From Zoogloeaceae bacterium (GTDB lineage: Bacteria > Pseudomonadota > Gammaproteobacteria > Burkholderiales > Rhodocyclaceae), in the NCBI GenBank assembly GCA_031290955.1, contig JAISLJ010000019.1:1-10866 (forward strand): DNA of 10,866 bases. Direction: 5' to 3'. The notes beneath the pieces were generated by a model. That model saw nothing but the letters and a program-made list of their open reading frames with translations. It did not search any database and was not told the origin of the DNA. A program made the translations under genes and the position numbers. Positions 5,285 through 10,866 of the stretch are shown here, piece after piece. Within the stretch, counting starts at the first letter, position 1. Every line of letters begins with the position of its first letter.

Positions 5285-6436
5285 ATTGGCTTTTACGCCC
5301 AGTTCGTACTGCTTGCTGACGTAGGGATCGAACACTTCGCCTTCGTTGATATAGCTGGAACCCACGATGGTGCCCAACTCGAACTGCTCCATATAGGCGC
5401 CGTAGGCGGTGAGCCAGGGAATGGGCTTGTAGAGGAGGGAAACCGTGGGCGTCACCTTGGCTTCGTCATACTTGCTGCCTCTCGATCCATCCGCGTTGAA
5501 AGATTCCTGCCGCAACCGCGAGCGGCTTGCCCCCACCAGCAGCGACCATTGCTCATTGAAGCGGATGTCGTCGCCAATCTTGAACCCTTCACGGATGCCG
5601 GTATTTTGTTTGTAACGGCATCCGGTAATCCAGGGTTGCGGCAAATCCGGCCTTGAAATCTTGTAGTTATCGAAAGTGAGATTATCGACAATCAGAAATC
5701 TCGCGGAAGGATTGGTGGGTGTGGCAAGGCTGCGGTAGTCGGTCAGCGCGTAGCCAAATACGAGCGTATGCTTGACCGGGCCGGTATCCACCTTGGCGTC
5801 CAGATAGACGCTGCCCCCCTTGTTTTCATAATACGAAGGCCCGCCGTACAGCAAGAATTGGCGGATATTGTCGCGGGCAAAGAGATAACTGCGCGCGGCA
5901 AACCCTTCTTTTCTGTCGCTCTGGGAGACGTTTTTGACATAGTTGGCGCGCAGGGAAAAAATGTCGTTGATGCGCCAATCCAGCTTGCCGCCGTAGGTGT
6001 CGATCTCCTGATCGGAACCGGTGTAGCCCTGCGTATAGGTCTGGTCGGGATCGGGCACCCAGTTGTAACCGGTCGCGGCGCTGTTCCAATACGGCGGCGA
6101 GCCGTTTTGCCTGTAGATATGGCGGCGGGCATGAAGATTGAGGAGCAGATTGTCCGTTGGATTCCAGTCCAGCGCGAATGAATAAAGTTCGCGGTGCAGG
6201 GAATTGCCCTTGACCGCCGTTTCCCCATTCTGCCCCATCAGGTTGAGGCGGTAGCGAAAGCGTTTTTCCGCGTCAATGGGGCCACCCAGATCGGCATGCA
6301 AATAATATTGCTCGCCGCCATAATTCCCCACCGTGAGTTTGGCGAGTCGGTAGGCCGTCGGACTCTTGGTCACGTAATTGACAAGGCCGCCTATGGAATT
6401 GGAATCATGCAGGAAGGTGCCGGGGCCGCCGTGCAC
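5282..6436 (-). pseudogene. TonB-dependent siderophore receptor, truncated at both ends
   Basis: TonB-dependent siderophore receptors import iron chelates across the outer membrane. About 384 residues remain. They start at the last plug-domain hairpin (GGPGTFLHDSNSIGG, then LVNYVTKSP; intact relatives read RGP..LLYG...PGG.VN.VTK.P) and continue through several barrel strands, including LLYKPIPWLTAYGAYMEQF and YVSKQYELGVKAN. The stop (5282-5284) follows at a point where the barrel normally continues ('YE.GVK.' and several more strands). The signal peptide, TonB box and most of the plug are missing, and no start codon with a ribosome binding site exists. The frame is open to 6736, but that part is only a shadow of the flagellin gene. 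The remaining interior has no stop or frameshift, so the loss is fairly recent. Confidence 0.85.
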
Positions 6437-6456
6437 TTGTCGGCATCGCCTTGCGG

Positions 6457-6499
6457 GCAACAGGCTTGCGAAGAATCGGATTTCTCGCGAGCCTGTTGC
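6457..6499 (-). terminator. Long stem-loop after the flagellin gene
   Basis: GCAACAGGCTTGCGA (6457-6471) pairs with TCGCGAGCCTGTTGC (6485-6499) over 15 positions with one G-T mismatch, around a 13-base loop. It begins 11 bases after the flagellin stop, the usual place for a transcription terminator. The T-run is missing on the minus strand; either the deletion that removed the receptor start cut it off, or the hairpin only protects the messenger 3' end. Confidence 0.5.
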
Positions 6500-6509
6500 G
6501 GATCGGGTC

Positions 6510-7496
6510 TTATTGCAGGAGCGTGAGCACATTCTGTGGCATGGCGTTGGCTTGCGCCAGCATGGCTGTGCCTGCCTGTTGCAGAATCTGCGCCCGGGCC
6601 AGTTTGGCGGTTTCGGAGGCGTAATCGGCATCCATGATCCGGCTGCGGGAGGCTTCCGTGTTTTCCTGCGCGGCGGAAAGCTGCGTGAGAATGCTCTCGA
6701 AACGCGCCTGGATCGCCCCCAGGTCAGCGCGGGCACGGTTGGTGAGATTCAGGAGCGCATCCACGGTGTCAATGGCGTCGTGGGCGTTTGACATGGTCAG
6801 GATGTTCGTTGCGGTCACGCCCGCGCTTCCGTCGTAGATCATCGCGGTGCTTCGCCCATAATCGCCAGTGAAATCGCCCTTGGTCAATTCGCCCGCCGCA
6901 TAGATGCTGCCGCCCGCGATATCGAGGAATTCGCCATTCAGTTGATCCGTCGCGGTCACCAGAGCTTTGGCGAAGTCGGCAATCGTGACGCCGATCTGCG
7001 ATTCGCCGCCGGTGGTCGCGCCGATCTGGAAGAAGGCCCGCCAGCCCGCGCCGTTGCCAACTGCATCGCCCGTATTGCTGGTCAGCAGTTTCTGGCCGTT
7101 AAAACTGGTGGCCTGCACGGCGCGGGAGATTTCCGTCGCCAGTTGCTGGAATTCCGCGTTCAGCGCGGCGCGATTGACCGAATCGTATTGGCCGGAGGCC
7201 GCCTGCACCGCCAGTTCGCGCATGCGTTGCAAGTGGCCGCCGATGGCGGTCAGGCCTGCTTCCGCCGTTTGCCCGGCGGAGATGCCGTCGTTGGCGTTCC
7301 TCATCGCCACGGTCATGCCGCGGGATTGGGCGTTCATGTTTTCGGCAATCGCCATCCCGGCGGCGTCATCGCGGGCGTTGTTGACCCGCAGGCCGGATGA
7401 GAGCCGTTGCAGCGCCTGGGTGAGTGCGCCTTGGGAGGTGTTCAGATTCCGCTGCGCATTGAGCGAGGGAATGTTGGTGTTGATGATCTGAGGCAT
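6510..7496 (-). CDS. fliC: Flagellin
   Basis: Flagellin is exported by the flagellar type III system and polymerises into the filament. This 328-residue protein has the canonical N-terminal D0/D1 domain (about 1-140: IINTNIPSLNAQRNLN, then LSSGLRVNNARDDAAGMAIA) and C-terminal D1/D0 domain (about 240-328: SRIMDADYASETAKLARAQI, ending MPQNVLTLLQ). The variable centre is short and rich in G, T and S, giving exposed hydroxyls for possible glycosylation. Start ATG 7494-7496 is chosen because it begins the conserved core; AGGAGG (7508-7513) lies 11 bases upstream. The frame is open to 7658 but without homology. A sigma-54-type promoter lies upstream and a stem-loop downstream. The divergent TPR/O-GlcNAc-transferase-like gene is probably its modifying enzyme. 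No other flagellar gene is present. Confidence 0.95.
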   Translation of the reverse strand: MPQIINTNIPSLNAQRNLNTSQGALTQALQRLSSGLRVNNARDDAAGMAIAENMNAQSRGMTVAMRNANDGISAGQTAEAGLTAIGGHLQRMRELAVQAASGQYDSVNRAALNAEFQQLATEISRAVQATSFNGQKLLTSNTGDAVGNGAGWRAFFQIGATTGGESQIGVTIADFAKALVTATDQLNGEFLDIAGGSIYAAGELTKGDFTGDYGRSTAMIYDGSAGVTATNILTMSNAHDAIDTVDALLNLTNRARADLGAIQARFESILTQLSAAQENTEASRSRIMDADYASETAKLARAQILQQAGTAMLAQANAMPQNVLTLLQ

Positions 7497-7556
7497 TTTG
7501 GACGATTCCTCCTGAAAAAATGGGCGGATGCCGTGAATGAAATCTGGGCGTTTCAA

Positions 7557-7572
7557 AGCATTGACCGTGCCA
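7557..7572 (-). promoter_or_regulatory. Sigma-54 (-24/-12) promoter of the flagellin gene
   Basis: On the minus strand the sequence TGGCACGGTCAATGCT fits the sigma-54 consensus TGGCACG-N4-TTGCW except for A in place of the first T of TTGC. The GG and GC elements have the strict spacing of 10 bases. The predicted start is near 7546, giving a leader of about 50 bases to the flagellin ATG. Flagellin genes of many polar flagellates are driven by RpoN with a FleQ/FlrC-type activator. I found no sigma-28 match here. Confidence 0.65.
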
Positions 7573-7645
7573 AGCGCGCGCAACGCGAGTACAGAGGGGA
7601 AAAATCGTATACACTCCCTTGTCTTTTTCGTGGACGGAAACACGC

Positions 7646-10060
7646 ATGGCCGAAACACTGAAACGCAAGATCGCCCAGGGCGAAAAGGCGCTTGCCCAAG
7701 GGGATTACAGGAAAGCGGGGGCGCGCTTCGAGGAGGCGGTCGGGATCGACGAGCGCGCCCATGCCGCGTGGTTTGGCCTGGGCAATGTGGCGCTGGGCAT
7801 CGGGCAGCAGGACACGGCGCTGGAATTCCTGAAACGCGCGGTGGAATTGCAGCCGAAAAGCGCGCCCTACCAGCAACGGCTCGGCGAACTGTATGGCCGA
7901 ATGGGCGAAATCAAGGCAGGCATCCGCCACCTTGGGGAAGCCCGCCGCTTGCAGCCACGGGATATCGGCATTCTGTGCAGCCTGAGCGGGGCCTATGCCA
8001 ACATCGCCAACTGGAGCAAGGTGCGGGAGATTCTGCAAGAAGTGGTCGGCTTGCCGCAGCCCAGGGCCGGGCATTATTGCCTTCTGGGCATGGCGCATCA
8101 GGAACTGGGCGAACTGGACGAGGCGCTTGCCGCCTTCCGGAAAGCGAGCCTTCTGGAGCCGCGCTATCCCGATGCCTGGCTCTCCCTGGGGCATCTCCAC
8201 CTGCAACGCATGCAGCTGGAGGAAGCGGCCCAGTGTCTCGAAAAGCTCTTTCATCTCGCGCCCGATCTGGCCACCACCCTGAACCTTGCCGGAGATGTGG
8301 CGCTGGCCCGCGCGGATTACCGGGAAGCGGCAAATTTTTTCCGGGAAGGCATCGGCAGGGCGGCAGATTCTGCCACGATGCATGCCAAACTGGGCATTGC
8401 CCTCGTGCTGAGCGGTGACGCAATCGAAGCCATCGACATCATGGAGCAGGCTTTTGCGATGGGCGTCGCCGAAGGCTGGATTCTGGAGAAGCTGGGCCTC
8501 CTGTTCATGACGAGCGGCAAGCTGGAGACGGCGCGTGAAAACCTGGAGATGGCGGTGGCGCGTCAGCCGCACAATCTCAATGCCTGGAATCTGCTGATTG
8601 TGGTGTATGGCAAGCTGGGCGAGAACGAGAAGGCGAAGCAGGCGGCGGAAACCGTGCTGGAGCAGGACCCGCGCCACACCAACGCCCTCATCAACCTGGC
8701 GACGTGGAATTCCACGCATGCGCGCAACGACCGCGCGCTGGAACTCCTGCAAAAGGCGCTGGAGATTGAGCCGGAACGCGCCCTCATCTACGCCAATATG
8801 TTGTGGGTGATGGTGCAATCCAGCGAGCTCAGCGCGGCGGACCTGCTGCGCGTCGCCCGCGCCTTCAACCAGAACCTGTGCGTTGCCCTGCGGCGCAAGG
8901 ACGATTTCCACGACCGCGACCGCGATCCCGAACGCAGGCTGCGCATCGGCTGGGTGAGTTCCGACCTGAACCGGCATCCGGTCGCCCTTTTCGTGCTGCC
9001 CTTCCTGCCCTACTTCGACCGCTCGCGTGTGGAAATCACCACCTATTTCAATTCCCCGCGGCAAGATACCCTGACGCACAAGATTCACTTCTGTTCGGAC
9101 CGCTGGCGCGATGTGCTTGCCCTGGGGGACGAGGCGCTGGCCGACCTGATCCGCGCCGACGAAATCGACATCCTTGTCGACCTGAACGGCAACACCGAAG
9201 GCAACCGCCTGATGGCGCTGGCCCGGAAGCCCGCGCCCATCCTCGTGACCTGGCTGGGCTTTCCGGGGACGAGCGGCATGTCGGTGATGGATTACATCTT
9301 CGTTCCGCCCGACCCGCTGCTGGAACAAGGCGAGTGGTGCGCCGAGACGCCCTGGCCCTTGCCCGATTGCTATGGTGTGCGCACCGGAATTCCGGATGTG
9401 CCCATCCAGCCGGGGCTGCCGTCGGAGCGTCTGGCGCGGCCCTTCACCTTTGCCTGCCTCAACAATTTCCGCAAGGTGAGCCGCCGGGCCATTGAACTCT
9501 GGAGCCGCATCCTCCTGCGCGTGCCGGAGGCGCGCCTGATCCTGGTTGCCATCGGCGGCAAGGACGACACTCTGGTGCACGATATCGAGCAACGCTTCGA
9601 GGCGCACGGCATCGACCCGGCGCGTCTGGATATCCGCGGCTACCTTCCGGTCATGGAGTACCTCGATTGCTACAACGAGGCCGATCTTTGCCTCGATCCC
9701 TTCCCGTTCAACGGCGGCACAACGGGCTACGATACCATCTGGATGGGTGTGCCCTTCGTCACCCTGCCGGGGGATATGTTGGTTTCGCGCATGGGCAAGG
9801 CCATTCTGGAGAACGTGGGCCTGCATGAACTCGTGGCCGCAAGCGAGGAAGACTACGTGGACATCGCCGTGCGCCTGTTCCATGACCGGGCGCATCTCAA
9901 GACCTTGCGCGAGAACCTGCGGACGCGCATGCAGGAAAGCCCGCTGATGGACGCCCCGCGCATGGCGCGCAGTCTGGAAGCGGCGTTTCGCGGCATGTGG
10001 CGGCACTTTCTTGGGGAAGCGTCCACGGAAGCGCCCGCGGGAGAGCCGCATGCGCAATGA
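7646..10060 (+). CDS. TPR/O-GlcNAc-transferase-like protein, probable flagellin glycosyltransferase
   Basis: This 804-residue cytosolic protein combines about ten tetratricopeptide repeats (residues 10-410, e.g. AWLSLGHLHLQRMQLEEAAQ) with a GT41-type glycosyltransferase domain (about 427-790). Family landmarks are present: WVSSDLNRHPVALF with H444 at the catalytic-region histidine, VTWLGFPGTSG (from 534), NNFRKV with K610 at the sugar-nucleotide-binding lysine, and DPFPFNGGTTGYDTIWMGVP (from 684). OGT-like enzymes transfer a sugar from a nucleotide donor to Ser/Thr; the repeats bind the protein substrate. FlmG of Caulobacter, a TPR flagellin glycosyltransferase, has a similar plan. The divergent flagellin only 150 bases away makes flagellin the likely acceptor; the donor (nonulosonic acid or hexosamine) is unknown. 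ATG 7646 has GGACGG 8 bases upstream and is preferred to TTG 7619. Confidence 0.88.
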   Translation: MAETLKRKIAQGEKALAQGDYRKAGARFEEAVGIDERAHAAWFGLGNVALGIGQQDTALEFLKRAVELQPKSAPYQQRLGELYGRMGEIKAGIRHLGEARRLQPRDIGILCSLSGAYANIANWSKVREILQEVVGLPQPRAGHYCLLGMAHQELGELDEALAAFRKASLLEPRYPDAWLSLGHLHLQRMQLEEAAQCLEKLFHLAPDLATTLNLAGDVALARADYREAANFFREGIGRAADSATMHAKLGIALVLSGDAIEAIDIMEQAFAMGVAEGWILEKLGLLFMTSGKLETARENLEMAVARQPHNLNAWNLLIVVYGKLGENEKAKQAAETVLEQDPRHTNALINLATWNSTHARNDRALELLQKALEIEPERALIYANMLWVMVQSSELSAADLLRVARAFNQNLCVALRRKDDFHDRDRDPERRLRIGWVSSDLNRHPVALFVLPFLPYFDRSRVEITTYFNSPRQDTLTHKIHFCSDRWRDVLALGDEALADLIRADEIDILVDLNGNTEGNRLMALARKPAPILVTWLGFPGTSGMSVMDYIFVPPDPLLEQGEWCAETPWPLPDCYGVRTGIPDVPIQPGLPSERLARPFTFACLNNFRKVSRRAIELWSRILLRVPEARLILVAIGGKDDTLVHDIEQRFEAHGIDPARLDIRGYLPVMEYLDCYNEADLCLDPFPFNGGTTGYDTIWMGVPFVTLPGDMLVSRMGKAILENVGLHELVAASEEDYVDIAVRLFHDRAHLKTLRENLRTRMQESPLMDAPRMARSLEAAFRGMWRHFLGEASTEAPAGEPHAQ

Positions 10061-10493
10061 CGCGCCGCCGGAATTCCCCAGCCTCCCTCGCCGCCTCGCG
10101 TCGATGTGCTATGAATTGTTGCTCCTCTTCGCCGTGCTGATGGGCGGCTTCCTCCTCCCGCATGTGCTTTTGGGCATGCTGCTTGGCGTCAGCGTTTCCG
10201 GACGGATTCTCGTCGTGCATCTCGTGCTCCTGCTCATGGCCTATTACGTCTGGTTCTGGACGCACGGCGGCCAGACGGTGGCGCTCAAGACCTGGAAGAT
10301 GAAGATCGTCGACCGCTCCGGCGCGCCGCCGCGTCTCCTGCAAGCGATCTTCCGCTACCTGCTGGCCTGGCCCAGCCTGCTGTGCTGCGGCGCGGGCATC
10401 CTCTGGGCGCTCTTCGACCAGGAACGGCAATTCCTGCACGACCGCATTGCCGATACACGCATCGTGTTCCAGAGGACAGAGAACGGCGGATAG
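10050..10493 (+). CDS. RDD family membrane protein
   Basis: This 147-residue inner-membrane protein has the RDD-domain pattern: an N-terminal arginine pair before the first helix (PSLPRRLASMCYE), two hydrophobic helices (about 22-45 and 52-72), the characteristic GGQTVALKTWKMKIVD, a third helix (about 103-122), and the closing LHDRIADTRIV. The name comes from conserved R and D residues; the role is uncertain, with proposals including ion exchange. The start overlaps the end of the glycosyltransferase gene by 11 bases, with GGGAGAG just upstream, so the two are translationally coupled. An earlier in-frame ATG at 10011 lies deeper in the upstream gene and is less likely. The stop TAG (10491-10493) lies one base before the IS end. 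Confidence 0.85.
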   Translation: MRNDAPPEFPSLPRRLASMCYELLLLFAVLMGGFLLPHVLLGMLLGVSVSGRILVVHLVLLLMAYYVWFWTHGGQTVALKTWKMKIVDRSGAPPRLLQAIFRYLLAWPSLLCCGAGILWALFDQERQFLHDRIADTRIVFQRTENGG

Positions 10494-10494
10494 A

Positions 10495-10866
10495 TGTCGC
10501 ATCCCGGACGATTCGATTCAATTTTCACGCTGGCCGCTGTTTTTTGCGCGTGAGGTGTTGCGGGAAGTGGTAGATTCGCTCAAGACAAGGAAAGGAGACG
10601 AAGATGAAACTTCGTCTGCATAAGAATGCCCGGACAACGCCTGCGGTGCGCGCAGAGATTGCCGCGAGCACAGAAGGAGTGAGCGCCCTGGCGCGACGGT
10701 ATGGCGTCGGGCGCGTCACGGTGCGGAAATGGAAGCATCGCACGGATCCGATGGATCGCTCGCATACGGCGCATCGTCTGCAAACGACGATGAACAGCGC
10801 TCAGGAGACCATCGCTGTCTATCTGCGCCAGCATTTCTTGCTGCCGCTCGATGACCTGCTGGCGGT
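10495..10866 (+). mobile_element. IS481-family insertion sequence, left end (continues beyond window)
   Basis: The element appears to begin with TGTCGCATCCCGGAC at 10495, about 109 bases before the transposase start, and runs past the window edge. The end was placed there because the same terminal bases recur at 5158. Element start and RDD stop codon are almost adjacent. The right end and target duplication are not visible. Confidence 0.65.
10604..10866 (+). CDS. IS481-family transposase, N-terminal part
   Basis: Eighty-seven codons are visible. The opening MKLRLHKNARTTPAVRAEIA and the helix-turn-helix EGVSALARRYGVGRVTVRKW, followed by DRSHTAHRLQTTM and LRQHFLLPLDDLLAV, closely match the DNA-binding N-terminus of IS481-type DDE transposases from proteobacteria. 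The catalytic domain lies outside the window. Start ATG 10604 has AAAGGAGA just upstream. No damage is visible in this part, so the element may be active. Confidence 0.88.
   Translation, partial: MKLRLHKNARTTPAVRAEIAASTEGVSALARRYGVGRVTVRKWKHRTDPMDRSHTAHRLQTTMNSAQETIAVYLRQHFLLPLDDLLA

Noticed and set aside
5041..5319. 92-residue plus-strand frame across the metE end
   Set aside because: It overlaps metE in another frame and shows no homology or ribosome binding site.
6440..6736. N-terminal extension of the receptor frame to 6736
   Set aside because: This part is the flagellin C-terminal coding region read in another frame; receptor homology begins only near 6436.
7560..7613. Sigma-70 promoter for the glycosyltransferase gene (TTGACC at 7561, TATACA at 7608)
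   Set aside because: The two hexamers are about 41 bases apart, far from the needed 16-18, and neither has a proper partner.
7553..10057. 834-residue open frame on the minus strand opposite the TPR/OGT-like gene
   Set aside because: It mirrors the glycosyltransferase gene, which has clear domains. The antisense product is rich in H, Q, R and G and matches no family I know.

Overview
The window looks like chromosome of a flagellated betaproteobacterium. This rests on GC-rich coding DNA, the style of the flagellin and MetE proteins, an IS481-type transposase and a siderophore-receptor remnant. No rRNA or other taxonomic marker is present, so the assignment is an inference.

Layout: (1) Positions 1-945, minus strand, hold a short piece of an integrative-conjugative-element (ICE) backbone: alpA-like regulator, DUF2857 (STY4526-type) protein, then the first codons of a further gene cut by the window edge. 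(2) Positions 946-2071 hold no convincing protein gene. They contain two dyad-symmetry elements (1398-1448), a strong hairpin (1542-1578), a cluster of six interspersed repeat copies in both orientations (1451-1877) including a duplicated two-part unit, a run of 13 C, and a folded leader (1902-1948) before the next gene. (3) Positions 2072-5242, plus strand, hold a GntR-like regulator and metE, the cobalamin-independent methionine synthase. MetE has all its zinc and catalytic residues but carries a foreign tail of about 27-33 residues. (4) Positions 5158-6436 are a scar: an isolated insertion-sequence end, then a TonB-dependent siderophore receptor lacking both its N-terminal and C-terminal parts. 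(5) Positions 6510-10493 form a flagellar surface module: a compact flagellin on the minus strand with a sigma-54-type promoter, and, divergently, a TPR/O-GlcNAc-transferase-like protein whose end overlaps a small RDD membrane protein. (6) Positions 10495-10866 are the left end of an IS481-family element with the N-terminal part of its transposase. Its outermost bases match the isolated end found at the 3' end of metE.

The most interesting biology is the flagellin/glycosyltransferase pair, a probable flagellin O-glycosylation system resembling FlmG. The best structural discovery is the shared 23-bp IS end at 5158 and 10495, which explains the abnormal MetE C-terminus and probably the receptor's lost C-terminus. 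I saw no CRISPR array, tRNA, rRNA or defence system.
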